Shown here in pieces: positions 20,861-30,474 of a DNA stretch of 62,895 nucleotides (positions are counted from its first letter, which is position 1; the number at the start of each line of letters is the position of its first letter). Location: positions 1 through 62,895 of the forward strand of contig JAJFHC010000292.1 of assembly GCA_021775835.1 (NCBI GenBank), in the 5' to 3' direction. Position numbers and translations under genes: made by a program. A model generated the notes under the pieces. It saw only the letters and a program-made list of their open reading frames with translations, had not been told where the DNA came from and searched no databases. The stretch comes from Hyphomicrobiales bacterium (GTDB lineage Bacteria; Pseudomonadota; Alphaproteobacteria; Rhizobiales; JAJFHC01).

Positions 20861-21000
20861 GTCTTCATCAGCCCCGATCAAATCAGGGCGGCTGCAATGT
20901 AAACCCGGAGGCAAAAATCGCGCCGGAAGACCTCTCCTCCCTAGCCTTGGACCGTCTCGCGACACCCTAAGGTGTATTGGAGAAAAGGAGGCCCACAGCC
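20822..21000 (-). ncRNA. Candidate structured small RNA
   Basis: Read on the minus strand from about 21000 to the terminator, the sequence has nested complementarity. GGCTG (at 21000-20996) pairs with CAGCC (20894-20890). GGCCTC (20994-20989) pairs with GAGGTC (20935-20930). ACACC/GGTGT forms a hairpin (20966-20962/20975-20971 region). A GCCC..GGGC hairpin lies at 20871-20889. There is no plausible open reading frame. An AT-rich stretch before 21000 could hold the promoter. I could not match it to a known RNA by eye (6S and SRP RNA were considered). Inference from structure and the orphan terminator. Confidence 0.35.
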
Positions 21001-21147
21001 ATTCTTATTAACAATGACCCTAACGCATGAGTGCCGCAATTGTCATTAAAAATCACCTGTATTGCCGAAATTTAACGCAAAAAACGCAACTTGAGACCTA
21101 TTTTGCGAATTGAAGGGTTATTAAGTCTGTCCTGATACGATCCTGAA

Positions 21148-21648
21148 ATGTTTGAAAGTTTTCGTGTATCAGTTCTGGTGGTGTCGTTGGCGGGGTTGGT
21201 CTTGGTTGCCGGACCGGTATCTGGCGGTGAAGAACTCCTGGGCGGGACAAATTCGGGTACATATGAATCCCACGGCCTGAACACGCCTTCTCACGAAACT
21301 TCCGACACTTACAGCAACGCCCGGCATCATCTCTGGCAATGCCAGCAGTTTTACGAAAACTATGATGCTTGGGGACCCGACTATGTGGCGGGCATCGATG
21401 CCTGGGGTCGACCTGTAGCGCCTGCGGACATTGCCACTTCGCGCGGCGTTTTGGACGGGTTTGATGTGGTGGTAGACATTCCGAAAAACACAACCCGGCG
21501 TGGGCGGCGGAACCGGACACTTTCCACTGAAGTTGTCGTCGATACATCAAGTGGCGTTGTCTTTGCCGGTGATCGCCCGGTCAGCCCCTCCCAACTATCG
21601 GATATGCGTAGAAACTGCAGATTGTTTCCGAACAATCGGGTGGAGTGA
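21148..21648 (+). CDS. Secreted hypothetical protein
   Basis: A 166-residue protein with an N-terminal signal peptide. Its hydrophobic core VLVVSLAGLVLVAG ends at about residue 22, with likely cleavage near GPVSGG. The mature part is polar, contains two Cys (about residues 65 and 157) and has two regions that look structured: YDAWGPDYVAGIDAWGRPVAP and FDVVVDIPKNTTRRG. I do not recognise the family. It stands alone between the candidate RNA region and proS, with about 130 bases to proS. It probably acts in the periplasm or outside the cell. The gene call rests on the signal peptide and uninterrupted reading. Confidence 0.7.
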   Translation: MFESFRVSVLVVSLAGLVLVAGPVSGGEELLGGTNSGTYESHGLNTPSHETSDTYSNARHHLWQCQQFYENYDAWGPDYVAGIDAWGRPVAPADIATSRGVLDGFDVVVDIPKNTTRRGRRNRTLSTEVVVDTSSGVVFAGDRPVSPSQLSDMRRNCRLFPNNRVE

Positions 21649-21781
21649 AAGGCCGTTTGGGCGAATGGCTCCCAACAGAGTTGTCACAGCCCATGAAAAA
21701 GGCTTGTAATGCCGGACCATAGCGGGTTCACTCCGCTGCGAATCCCATACAGGCACACTTTCAGGACAAGAGCTGCAGACA

Positions 21782-23101
21782 ATGCGACTATCTCGATATT
21801 TCCTCCCCATCCTGCGCGAAGATCCCAAGGAAGCCGAAATTGTCTCCCACAGGCTGATGCTGCGTGCTGGAATGGTTCGCCAGGCCAGCGCCGGCATCTA
21901 TTCCTGGTTGCCGTTGGGTTTCCGGGTTCTCAAGAACATTGAACGTATCGTCAGTGAAGAACAGACCCGCGCCGGTTCCCATGAACTGCTGATGCCGACA
22001 ATTCAGTCGGCCGAACTCTGGAAACAGAGCGGCCGCTACGACGATTACGGTAAAGAGATGTTGCGGATCAGGGATCGTCACGACAGGGAAATGCTCTACG
22101 GGCCCACGAACGAGGAACTGATTACCGACATCTTCAAGAACGCAGTGAGGTCCTACAAGGACCTGCCGCAGCTTATGTTCCACACCCAGTGGAAATTTCG
22201 TGATGAGATCCGACCACGGTTCGGAATCATGCGCGGCCGCGAGTTTCTGATGAAGGACGGGTATTCGTTTGACCTAACACCGGAAGCGGGACGTCGGTCC
22301 TACAACAAGATGTTTGTGTCCTACTTGCGAACTTTTGAACGTTTGGGTCTGAAGGCTATTCCCATGGCCGCAGATACCGGTCCGATTGGTGGCGACATGA
22401 GTCACGAATTCATCATTCTGGCAGATACCGGGGAAAGCGAAGTCTTTTGTCACAGGGATATGGTGGAGATGCAGGCGCCCGGGCTGGATATCGATTACGA
22501 GTCCGATCTTGAACCGGTCATCGCTGCGTGGACCAGCAAATATGCAGCCACCGATGAGAAACATGACGAAGCGACATTTGCCGAGCAGGTTCCTGAAGAC
22601 AAGCGGATTTCCGCTCGTGGTATCGAAGTCGGGCACATCTTCTTTTTCGGTTCGAAATATTCAGAGCCACTGGGATGCCTTGTGCAGGATTCCGAAGGTA
22701 AACAGGTTGCAGTTGAATCCGGGTCTTACGGCATCGGTGTGTCACGGCTTGTCGGTGGCATCATTGAAGCCAGCCATGACGAGAATGGCATCATATGGCC
22801 GGAATCGGTCAGTCCCTTCAAGGTCGGCTTGATAAACCTGAAGGCCGGTGATCCGGGCACCGACAAGGCCTGCGAGGACTTGTACGAAACCATGGGCAAT
22901 GCCGGTGTCGAAGTCCTTTATGACGACACCGAAGAACGCGCTGGTGCAAAGTTCTCGAAAATGGATCTTATCGGATTGCCCTGGCAGATTATCATTGGCC
23001 CCAAAGGTGTCGCTGCCGGTGAATACGAACTCAAGAACAGGCGCACAGGGGAACGGGAATCTCTGAGCCGGGACGCTGTGCTCGCGCGCATGACCGGATG
23101 A
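21782..23101 (+). CDS. proS: Prolyl-tRNA synthetase, short (no editing domain)
   Basis: A 439-residue class II synthetase that charges tRNA-Pro. It starts [18 protein letters not shown], the usual alphaproteobacterial N terminus. Motif 2 is [18 protein letters not shown] and motif 3 is [15 protein letters not shown]; a C-terminal anticodon-binding domain follows (about 345-439). Bacterial ProRS of about 570 residues carries an inserted editing domain between motifs 2 and 3. That insert is absent here, which is normal for alphaproteobacteria and usually means a free-standing deacylase handles mischarged Ala-tRNA-Pro. It begins a cluster with lolC and lolD, 4 bases apart. Confidence 0.96.
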   Translation: MRLSRYFLPILREDPKEAEIVSHRLMLRAGMVRQASAGIYSWLPLGFRVLKNIERIVSEEQTRAGSHELLMPTIQSAELWKQSGRYDDYGKEMLRIRDRHDREMLYGPTNEELITDIFKNAVRSYKDLPQLMFHTQWKFRDEIRPRFGIMRGREFLMKDGYSFDLTPEAGRRSYNKMFVSYLRTFERLGLKAIPMAADTGPIGGDMSHEFIILADTGESEVFCHRDMVEMQAPGLDIDYESDLEPVIAAWTSKYAATDEKHDEATFAEQVPEDKRISARGIEVGHIFFFGSKYSEPLGCLVQDSEGKQVAVESGSYGIGVSRLVGGIIEASHDENGIIWPESVSPFKVGLINLKAGDPGTDKACEDLYETMGNAGVEVLYDDTEERAGAKFSKMDLIGLPWQIIIGPKGVAAGEYELKNRRTGERESLSRDAVLARMTG

Positions 23102-23105
23102 TCTG

Positions 23106-24374
23106 ATGGACCGGTTGCCGCCTCCCAAGCCCTTTTCGGCATTTGAACGGATGATTGCCTGGCGATATCTGCGTGCACGGCGCAAGGAAAGTTTTATATC
23201 CGTGATCGCCGGCTTTTCATTTCTCGGCATTATGCTGGGTGTCGCCACCCTGATTATAGTGATGGCCGTGATGAATGGATTCCGCACGGAACTCCTGAGC
23301 AAGATTTTGGGAGTGAACGGTCACGCAATCGTCCAGGGCATCGGTAACGACATTTCCGACTACGATGCGCTCGTCGACAAAATCAAGAAAGTTAAGGGTG
23401 TTACCCAGGCCGTGCCGTTGATCGAAGGCCAGGTCATGGCCACCACCAGCCGCGCCTCGACCGGTGCTCTCGTGCGCGGTGTTCGGGAAGCCGACCTGCA
23501 ACGCCTGCCAAGCGTGTCCGACACCGTCAGGGCAGGAACCTTGAAGGATTTTGATGCGACTGCCGGCGTTGCCATTGGCTCCCGGCTTGCCAACAAACTT
23601 GGGATTGTCGTCGGCGAAAACATAACTCTGATTACACCAAGGGGAGTGGAAACGCCGTTTGGCGTGGCGCCAAAAATTTCTACCTATCCGGTTTCCGCGA
23701 TCTTCCAGATCGGTATGTCGGAATATGACAGCATTTTTGTCTTCATGCCGCTGAGCCTTGCCCAGGACTTCTTCAATGTAGAGGATGCAGTGACCGCCAT
23801 TGAGGTCATGGTCGATGACCCTGATCGGGTCGGCGACTACCGCACAAACTTGCTTAACGTGGCGTCGGGACCGGTCAGGCTACGAACATGGCAGGAAACC
23901 AACCAGAGTTTCTTTAACGCGCTCCAGGTTGAACGTAATGTCATGTTCCTGATTCTCACGATGATCGTGCTGGTTGCCGCACTGAACATCATCTCCGGTT
24001 TGATCATGCTGGTTAAGGACAAGGGACGCGATATTGCGGTTCTAAGGACCATGGGAGCCACCCGCGGCGCGGTGATGAGAATATTCTTCATTGCTGGGGC
24101 AGCGATCGGTTTCCTTGGCACTTTTGCCGGTCTTGCCCTGGGACTCGTCATTTGCCTCAACGTAGAATCGATCCGTCAGTTCCTGTCGTGGTTGACCAAT
24201 ACAGAGTTGTTTTCACCGGAACTCTATTTCCTCAGCCAGTTGCCTGCAGAAGTAGACGTGCGTGAAGTCGTGACTGTAGTTGCCATGGCCCTGATGCTTT
24301 CGTTCATTGCGACGCTCTACCCGTCTTGGCGTGCCGCCCGTGTCGACCCCGTGGAAGCCCTTCGTTATGAATGA
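23106..24374 (+). CDS. lolC: Lipoprotein-releasing ABC transporter permease LolC/E
   Basis: A 422-residue inner-membrane permease that extracts lipoproteins from the inner membrane and passes them to LolA. The N-terminal helix (about 25-50, [20 protein letters not shown]) is followed by a periplasmic domain. Three C-terminal helices of the FtsX type (about 275-300, 318-345 and 380-405) follow, ending in [18 protein letters not shown]. Alphaproteobacteria usually have one LolC/E gene instead of the lolC plus lolE pair, which agrees with the single copy here. It overlaps lolD by 8 bases. Confidence 0.95.
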   Translation: MDRLPPPKPFSAFERMIAWRYLRARRKESFISVIAGFSFLGIMLGVATLIIVMAVMNGFRTELLSKILGVNGHAIVQGIGNDISDYDALVDKIKKVKGVTQAVPLIEGQVMATTSRASTGALVRGVREADLQRLPSVSDTVRAGTLKDFDATAGVAIGSRLANKLGIVVGENITLITPRGVETPFGVAPKISTYPVSAIFQIGMSEYDSIFVFMPLSLAQDFFNVEDAVTAIEVMVDDPDRVGDYRTNLLNVASGPVRLRTWQETNQSFFNALQVERNVMFLILTMIVLVAALNIISGLIMLVKDKGRDIAVLRTMGATRGAVMRIFFIAGAAIGFLGTFAGLALGLVICLNVESIRQFLSWLTNTELFSPELYFLSQLPAEVDVREVVTVVAMALMLSFIATLYPSWRAARVDPVEALRYE

Positions 24375-25077
24375 GCCGACCGTTCTTTCGGATCCCAATG
24401 ACCCGGTCCTTCGATTGAAGGAAGTCACCAGGACCTTTGAACAGGGCGGTGCCCGTCTGAAGGTGTTTCGCGATGCGGATTTGTCGATCTTTCCGGGCCA
24501 ACTCGTTGCACTTGTCGGACCGTCCGGTTGCGGTAAGTCATCCCTGCTTCATATTGCCGGCCTGCTTGAAAAGCCCGACTTTGGAGAAGTTCTGATTAAC
24601 GGTGAACGCTGTAGCAGATTGAGTGACGATAGGCGTACGCAGATCCGCCGTCTTCAAGTTGGTTTTGTCTATCAGTTTCATCATCTGCTTCCGGAATTCA
24701 CGGCTATGGAAAATGTCGTGCTTCCCCAATTGATTGCGGGTCTAGACCGGGGACAGGCGGAAGATCGTGCCAGCAGCCTTCTCGGTCGGCTTGGGCTCGG
24801 CCAGAGGCTGGAACACCTGCCGTCGCAGCTGTCGGGTGGTGAACAGCAGCGCGTGGCGATCGGTCGGGCGCTGGCCAACGGCCCCGATCTGCTCCTGGCG
24901 GATGAACCTACCGGAAATCTCGACCCGCGCACCGCCGAACAAGTCTATGCCGAACTTGTCACACTGGTCCGCGAACACAAACTCACCGCACTGATCGCAA
25001 CCCACAATTTGGAGCTGGCTGAGCACATGGACAGGATCGTGCGCCTCGAGGATGGAAAGCTTCTTGACGAGGTCTGA
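24367..25077 (+). CDS. lolD: Lipoprotein-releasing ABC transporter ATPase LolD
   Basis: A 236-residue ABC ATPase that powers LolC. The Walker [11 protein letters not shown]-loop [11 protein letters not shown], signature [15 protein letters not shown] and Walker [13 protein letters not shown] are all intact, and a switch His is seen in ATHNLELA. The ATG at 24367 overlaps the end of lolC, so translation is probably coupled; a longer in-frame start lies within lolC. Length is typical of LolD. A gap of 153 bases follows before the deacetylase gene, with no clear terminator in it. Confidence 0.95.
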   Translation: MNEPTVLSDPNDPVLRLKEVTRTFEQGGARLKVFRDADLSIFPGQLVALVGPSGCGKSSLLHIAGLLEKPDFGEVLINGERCSRLSDDRRTQIRRLQVGFVYQFHHLLPEFTAMENVVLPQLIAGLDRGQAEDRASSLLGRLGLGQRLEHLPSQLSGGEQQRVAIGRALANGPDLLLADEPTGNLDPRTAEQVYAELVTLVREHKLTALIATHNLELAEHMDRIVRLEDGKLLDEV

Positions 25078-25230
25078 TGTGCGTATGAATGTGAGGGCAA
25101 ACGCCTTGTAGGGGAGTATTGTGATTGTCGCGACAACCAGCGGCTTCCTGCCCGGCGGTCACAGTAAAACAAACGCTCCAGTTCCATTTTGGCGGAACCA
25201 GGACGCTCGTACCCTTCAAGGGAGGCAACA

Positions 25231-26259
25231 GTGAAGATCTTCTATCGTGAGGAACAGGCCGGGCACCGGCCGGAATTCTTTCTCATCAATGGCAAGGTCG
25301 TCCCAAGCCCTGACAGTCCGGAACGTGCCAATCGTTTGTTGCAGGCGCTGATTCCGACCGGTATTCGTGTGGCCGAACCACAGTCTCACGGTCACGGTCC
25401 CAGGGTTGCCGTACACAGTCCCCAATACCTTGATTTCCTGGAACACGCCTACGACGACTGGTGTGCAGCCACGGGTAGCGATACTGAACTGATTGTTTCG
25501 TCGCGCCCGGTAGAGCGACCTGCAACCTACCCCCGGCACATCATGGGAAGGGCAGGGTGGCACGCCTCGGACCTGGCTTGTCCCATCGGCCGCGAGACAT
25601 GGTTGGCCGCCTGTGCATCCTCTGACACCGCGGCCAGTGCCGCCCAGTCGATTCTGGACGGCGAGCGAGAATCCTATGCTCTTTGCCGCCCGCCTGGCCA
25701 TCACGCCTATGCCAACAGAATGGGCGGATTTTGTTTCCTAAATAACACCGCAATCGCCGCGCAGCATTTGAGAAAACGGCATGACCGTGTCGCCGTGCTG
25801 GATATCGATGTCCATCATGGTAACGGTACCCAGGGAATTTTTTACCAGCGCCGCGATGTCTTCACGGTTTCGATTCACGCAGATCCTGCGGAGTATTACC
25901 CATTCTTCTGGGGTTACAGTCACGAACTGGGGGAAGGTGTCGGCGAAGGATACAATCTCAACCTGCCTGTACCGGTGAGAAGTGGTGATGAAATCTGGCT
26001 TGCCGTCCTTGAAAATGCATTGGCGGCGATTGAACTTTTTGAACCGGGCGCCCTCGTACTGGCACTGGGACTGGATGCCGGTGTTAATGATCCGCTCAAA
26101 GGAGGGGCCGTCACTTTCGAGGGGTTTCAGAAAATGGGCGACGAGATCTCCAAACTGCAGTGCCCGGTGGCGGTTGTGCAGGAAGGCGGTTATCTGTGCG
26201 ATGACCTTGATCGAAACCTCATGAGTTTCCTGTCGGGATTTCTGTCAAACCGTCGATAG
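25231..26259 (+). CDS. Histone-deacetylase family; acetylpolyamine amidohydrolase-like
   Basis: A 342-residue zinc hydrolase of the arginase/deacetylase fold. RPPGHHAYANRMGGFCFLN contains the tandem catalytic His. LDIDVHHGNGTQ supplies Asp and His ligands, and GLDAGVNDP supplies the later Asp. HADPAEYYPFFWGYSHELG resembles the acetylpolyamine amidohydrolase branch, whose members are also about 340 residues, so cleavage of acetylated polyamines or similar small amides is more likely than action on proteins. The GTG start at 25231 follows AAGGGAGG closely; an upstream TTG lacks such a site. It stands between lolD and dnaE. Substrate is inferred. Confidence 0.85.
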   Translation: MKIFYREEQAGHRPEFFLINGKVVPSPDSPERANRLLQALIPTGIRVAEPQSHGHGPRVAVHSPQYLDFLEHAYDDWCAATGSDTELIVSSRPVERPATYPRHIMGRAGWHASDLACPIGRETWLAACASSDTAASAAQSILDGERESYALCRPPGHHAYANRMGGFCFLNNTAIAAQHLRKRHDRVAVLDIDVHHGNGTQGIFYQRRDVFTVSIHADPAEYYPFFWGYSHELGEGVGEGYNLNLPVPVRSGDEIWLAVLENALAAIELFEPGALVLALGLDAGVNDPLKGGAVTFEGFQKMGDEISKLQCPVAVVQEGGYLCDDLDRNLMSFLSGFLSNRR

Positions 26260-26470
26260 GTTTTCAACGGTTCATGACGTTCCGTTTGGGTGTGTACAGC
26301 ACCAAATCCTGCCGGCACATTCCCATGGAAATAGAGCTCGCAAATCCGAACCATCGTCTACAGTCAAGCCGTGTAGCTGGCTGGTTACCGGTTTCCATTC
26401 ATCGGGATGGTACATAAATGTCTGGTAATAATAGATATTTCGACCTATCGGGCTTTATAAAAAGTTTCAA

Positions 26471-26500
26471 TTGACAATCAGAACAAACCATGAACATTAT
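26471..26500 (+). promoter_or_regulatory. Sigma-70-like promoter before a small ORF
   Basis: TTGACA (26471-26476) and CATTAT (26495-26500) with an 18-base spacer. This is the best -35 match in the surrounding 460-base intergenic region. Predicted start near 26507, about 25 bases before the small ORF at 26532. Confidence 0.5.
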
Positions 26501-26531
26501 CATGTCCGAGTATCAGGAAAGGTTGTTTGTC

Positions 26532-26630
26532 ATGCGTATTGTCATCAAAGAGATTGCGGCCCTCGGTGCCATGGGTTTGTTCACGTGCACGGTTTTTGTC
26601 TGGGCGCAGGTTCTGCCGAAACTCTTCTGA
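26532..26630 (+). CDS. Possible 32-residue single-helix membrane peptide
   Basis: An ATG at 26532 opens 32 codons ending in TGA at 26628. The peptide begins MRIVIKEIAALGAMG and is mostly one hydrophobic helix (about residues 7-26) with a positively charged start and a lysine near the end. AGGAAAGG ends about 8 bases upstream, and a good promoter (26471-26500) lies just before it. There is no stronger gene in this interval on either strand. I know no family for it. The promoter, ribosome-binding site and hydrophobic reading together make it plausible, but so short an ORF can occur by chance. It could instead be a leader for dnaE, which starts 107 bases later. Confidence 0.45.
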   Translation: MRIVIKEIAALGAMGLFTCTVFVWAQVLPKLF

Positions 26631-26736
26631 TGACCCGTCATGCTCTGGCAGGTTGAGTCCGAAGCCCGGGCTTTTCCACACCTATGAGCCGCATTAGTGT
26701 GGATGGTCGATGTGAGTGGGTGACACGAATCGTCGA

Positions 26737-29700
26737 ATGTCCGATCATGACACTATGGATGTTGAGGGCTCATCGCAGGACTCTGCCTTGCAGGATGCTG
26801 GATTTGTACATTTGCGTACACATTCGGCCTATTCGCTGCTGGAGGGAGCCTTGCATATCAAGGCATTGGCAAAACTGTGCGAGCATCTTGAGATGCCGGC
26901 GGTCGGGTTGACCGATTCAGGTAATCTTTTTGGCGCCCTCGAGTTTTCCGAGACCATGGTCGGTACCGGCGTCCAGCCTCTGGTGGGGACCACGTTGTGC
27001 GTCAATTTTGACGACGATGAGAATGCTCAGTCCAAGCAACGGATGCAGGCAGGTCAGAGATCCTTTCCCACGCTTGCACTGATCGCCAAGGATGAGACTG
27101 GCTATGGCAATCTGTTGAAACTATCCAGCGCGTCGTTTCTGAAAACAGAGTCGAGCGATGCCCCCCATATTACCTATGACGATTTTGAAGAGCACTCAGG
27201 CGGGTTGATTGTTCTGACTGGTGGTCCCGGCGGCCCGGTGAACCAGGCTATCGTCGCCCGCCAGCCTGATCTGGCCAGGTCCAGGATGATCCGTCTGAAG
27301 TCGCTTTGCGGCGACCGCCTGTATGTGGAACTGCAACGCCACGGTATGCCGGAGGAACACGAGGCGGAACCTGAACTCCTGAACCTCGCTTATGAGTTGG
27401 ATGTTCCGATTGTCGCGACAAACGAGGCCTATTTCGCGGAGTCCAGGGACTTCGAGGCGCACGACGCCTTGATTTGTATTTCGGAGAGTACAGTCGTCAA
27501 TGTTGAAGACCGACGGCAACTGACGCCCGAACATTACTTCAAGTCCCGACAGGAGATGATCGCGCTGTTTGCCGATCTACCGGAGGCTGTTGCCAACACC
27601 GTGGAGATCGCCAGGCGGTGCGCGGTTCGGCCCTTGCTGCGCGATCCCATTCTGCCGAATTTTTCAGTCGCCGGGGAAACCCTGGATGAGTCTGAAGAAC
27701 TGCGACGCCAGGCAAGGGAAGGTCTTGACGATCGTCTCCTATCGGTCGGATTGGCGGAAGGTTTTGCCCGCCAGGACTATGTCGACCGGCTGGAGTTTGA
27801 ACTCGACGTTATCATATCGATGAAATTTCCCGGCTATTTCCTGATCGTCGCCGATTTTATAAAGTGGTCCAAGGCCCACGATATACCTGTGGGACCCGGG
27901 CGTGGATCGGGAGCTGGGTCGGTGGTTGCCTGGGCCCTGACGGTTACGGATCTTGATCCGTTGCGTTTCGGTTTGCTGTTTGAACGGTTTTTGAACCCTG
28001 AACGGGTATCCATGCCGGACTTTGACATCGACTTCTGTCAGGACCGGCGTGATGAAGTCATCACCTATGTTCAGCAGAAATATGGTTTCGATCAGGTCGC
28101 CCAGATTATCACGTTTGGAAAGCTGCAGGCTCGCGCGGTGTTGCGGGACGTGGGTCGTGTCCTGCAATTGCCCTATGGACAGGTCGACCGGTTGTGCAAG
28201 TTGATTCCCAACAATCCTGCTAATCCAGTCACCCTGGAGCAGGCTATCGACCTCGAACCGAGGCTTCGTCAGGAACGTGACGAAGACGAGTCTGTGGCCC
28301 AGATGCTCAAGATCGGGTTGCGCCTGGAGGGACTCTACCGGCACGCCTCAACACACGCTGCCGGTGTCGTGATCGGCGACCGGCGTCTGGACGAACTGGT
28401 TCCTCTCTACCGTGACCCGCGTTCGGAGATGCCGGTTACACAGTTCAACATGAAATGGGTTGAGAAGGCTGGATTGGTCAAGTTTGACTTTCTCGGCCTG
28501 AAGACGCTTACGGTACTGGAGACTGCAAAAAAGCTGCTCCACGACCGAGGAGTCGATATCGATCTGGGAACCATGCCGCTCGATGACGTGGCCAGTTACG
28601 AGCTTCTTTCCCGTGGCGATACGGTAGGCGTGTTCCAGTTGGAAAGTTCCGGCATGCGCGATGTCTTGCGCAAGGTCAAACCCGACCGATTCGAGGACAT
28701 CATCGCTCTTGTGGCGCTTTATCGCCCCGGTCCCATGGACAATATTCCAACATTCATATCCTGCAAAAGCGGACGGGAGGATCCCGATTATCTGCACCCC
28801 TGGCTTGAGGAAATTCTGAAAGAGACCTACGGCGTCATCATCTATCAGGAACAGGTGATGCAGATTGCTCAGGTTCTGTCTGGGTATTCCCTTGGGGAAG
28901 CCGATTTGTTGCGACGGGCCATGGGCAAGAAGATCCAGGCCGAAATGGACTTGCAGAAGACGCGTTTCGTGGAAGGAGCGGTCGAAAAGGGCGTTGACCG
29001 TCATCAGGCGGAATTCATCTTTGAACTGGTCAACAAGTTCGCCGGGTACGGATTCAACAAGAGCCACGCCGCAGCTTATGCCCTGGTCGCCTATCAGACG
29101 GCCTATCTGAAGGCGAATTACCCTGTCGAGTTCATGGCGGCATCGATGACGCTGGACGCCGGCAACACCGACAAGCTCTATACGTTCAAGCAGGAGTGCG
29201 ACCGGATGGACGTGGTTGTCCTGCCGCCGTCCCTCAACCTGTCCGGTGTACATTTCAAGGTCGAAGACGCCAAGGTTCGTTATGCCCTGTCCGCCGTGAA
29301 GAATGTGGGATCGCTTGCGGTCGAGCACATCGAACAGGAAGCCGCAAACGCCTCTTTTTCGACGCTCTGCGATTTCGCTGAACGCATAAACCCCAGAATC
29401 GTGAACAAGCGGGCGTTGGAAGGTTTGGCACGGGCTGGCGCATTTGACGAACTGAACGCGAATCGGGCGCAAATTCTCGGCGGTGTCGAGAAAGTCTTGA
29501 GCCTCGCCGGCCGCACGGCGGATGATCGGGAGCAGGGCCAGAACGACCTTTTCGGAGGGGCCGGAGGATCAGATGAACGGTTGACTCTGGACCAGGTCAC
29601 CCCATGGTTGCCAATGGACAGGCTGACCAACGAATTCGATGCTGTCGGTTTCTTCCTGTCCGGCCATCCGCTCGATGAATACATGAGTGCCTTGAAACGG

Positions 29701-30234
29701 AAAGGTGTGGTTCCCTGGCAGGAATTTGCCAGTGATGTCCGGGCCAACAAGGCGACGGCCGGGAAATTGGCTGGTACTGTGGCCTACAAACAGGAACGAA
29801 AGTCCAAGAATGGCAACCGTTTTGCCTTTGCGGGGTTTTCCGATCCCACCGGTCAGTTCGAAACCATCATCTTTGCCGACACATTGTCCGCGACCAGGGA
29901 TCACCTGGTGCAGGGCAAGGCGGTCATCGTCACGGTCGAGGCGGATTGCGAAGATGACGATATCAAGTTGCGCGCCCAGTCGATTCAGCCGATCGACGAC
30001 AACGCCATGGCAATCCAGGCCGGACTGAAGATTTTCGTCGACAATGCCGATCCCCTGGAGAGCATCGCTACCCGCCTGTCAGGCGGCGGCAGTGCGCCGG
30101 TAAACCTGATCCTGACGGTTGACGGAGGACTGCGGGAAGTAGAGATTTCACTCGGGTCCGACTTCGTCATAACGCCGCAAATCAAAGGCGCCATCAAGGC
30201 TGTTCCAGGTGTCATGGACGTCCAGGAATTGTAG
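26737..30234 (+). CDS. dnaE: DNA polymerase III alpha subunit
   Basis: The 1165-residue replicative polymerase. The N-terminal PHP domain begins at HLRTHSAYSLLEGAL. The palm carries VGPGRGSGAGSVVAWAL and the catalytic MPDFDIDFCQDRRDEV. Finger and thumb motifs YRPGPMDNIPTFI, YQEQVMQIAQVLSGYSLGEA and GYGFNKSHAAAYALVAYQTA follow in order. An HhH tandem, an OB domain (about 990-1080) and a short tail end the protein. Length is typical of DnaE1. The ATG at 26737 is preferred over a GTG seven codons upstream, but neither has a strong ribosome-binding site. Single gene; 240 bases separate it from rpsB. Confidence 0.96.
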   Translation: MSDHDTMDVEGSSQDSALQDAGFVHLRTHSAYSLLEGALHIKALAKLCEHLEMPAVGLTDSGNLFGALEFSETMVGTGVQPLVGTTLCVNFDDDENAQSKQRMQAGQRSFPTLALIAKDETGYGNLLKLSSASFLKTESSDAPHITYDDFEEHSGGLIVLTGGPGGPVNQAIVARQPDLARSRMIRLKSLCGDRLYVELQRHGMPEEHEAEPELLNLAYELDVPIVATNEAYFAESRDFEAHDALICISESTVVNVEDRRQLTPEHYFKSRQEMIALFADLPEAVANTVEIARRCAVRPLLRDPILPNFSVAGETLDESEELRRQAREGLDDRLLSVGLAEGFARQDYVDRLEFELDVIISMKFPGYFLIVADFIKWSKAHDIPVGPGRGSGAGSVVAWALTVTDLDPLRFGLLFERFLNPERVSMPDFDIDFCQDRRDEVITYVQQKYGFDQVAQIITFGKLQARAVLRDVGRVLQLPYGQVDRLCKLIPNNPANPVTLEQAIDLEPRLRQERDEDESVAQMLKIGLRLEGLYRHASTHAAGVVIGDRRLDELVPLYRDPRSEMPVTQFNMKWVEKAGLVKFDFLGLKTLTVLETAKKLLHDRGVDIDLGTMPLDDVASYELLSRGDTVGVFQLESSGMRDVLRKVKPDRFEDIIALVALYRPGPMDNIPTFISCKSGREDPDYLHPWLEEILKETYGVIIYQEQVMQIAQVLSGYSLGEADLLRRAMGKKIQAEMDLQKTRFVEGAVEKGVDRHQAEFIFELVNKFAGYGFNKSHAAAYALVAYQTAYLKANYPVEFMAASMTLDAGNTDKLYTFKQECDRMDVVVLPPSLNLSGVHFKVEDAKVRYALSAVKNVGSLAVEHIEQEAANASFSTLCDFAERINPRIVNKRALEGLARAGAFDELNANRAQILGGVEKVLSLAGRTADDREQGQNDLFGGAGGSDERLTLDQVTPWLPMDRLTNEFDAVGFFLSGHPLDEYMSALKRKGVVPWQEFASDVRANKATAGKLAGTVAYKQERKSKNGNRFAFAGFSDPTGQFETIIFADTLSATRDHLVQGKAVIVTVEADCEDDDIKLRAQSIQPIDDNAMAIQAGLKIFVDNADPLESIATRLSGGGSAPVNLILTVDGGLREVEISLGSDFVITPQIKGAIKAVPGVMDVQEL

Positions 30235-30271
30235 GGATACTACAATCTTGTCGCAGCCTGGAACGGGTGGG

Positions 30272-30300
30272 TTGCGTTAGTTTCTTTTTGAGCCTATAAC
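30272..30300 (+). promoter_or_regulatory. rpsB promoter
   Basis: TTGCGT (30272-30277) and TATAAC (30295-30300) with a 17-base spacer. The predicted transcript start is near 30307. This leaves an approximately 170-base untranslated leader before rpsB. A 10-bp stem with a 2-base bulge (CCCGC-GCGAA at 30300-30309 against TTCGC-GT-GCGGG at 30332-30343) begins at about the start site. S2 genes in other bacteria are autoregulated through such leaders; whether this one is has to be inferred. Confidence 0.6.
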
Positions 30301-30474
30301 CCGCGCGAATCCACACGTGGGGCTTTGGCTGTTCGCGTGCGGGACTCATCTTCTGGCAAAATTCGAATTCCACCCGCCTCAGATGATACCGCCTCATAGC
30401 GTTCATCCTTTCCGGTGTCATGGAAACATGACCATCCCTGCGGCGGCTTAACCGGATAAAAAGGAGAACAGAGC

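Noticed and set aside
20822..21000. 6S RNA or SRP RNA assignment for the structured region
   Set aside because: The GGAAG-containing SRP core and the classical 6S layout could not be matched confidently by eye, and neither usual neighbour set is present, so it is left as an unnamed candidate.
28348..29472. Minus-strand frame of 374 codons inside dnaE
   Set aside because: Antisense shadow of the dnaE polymerase core; no ribosome-binding site or family motif.
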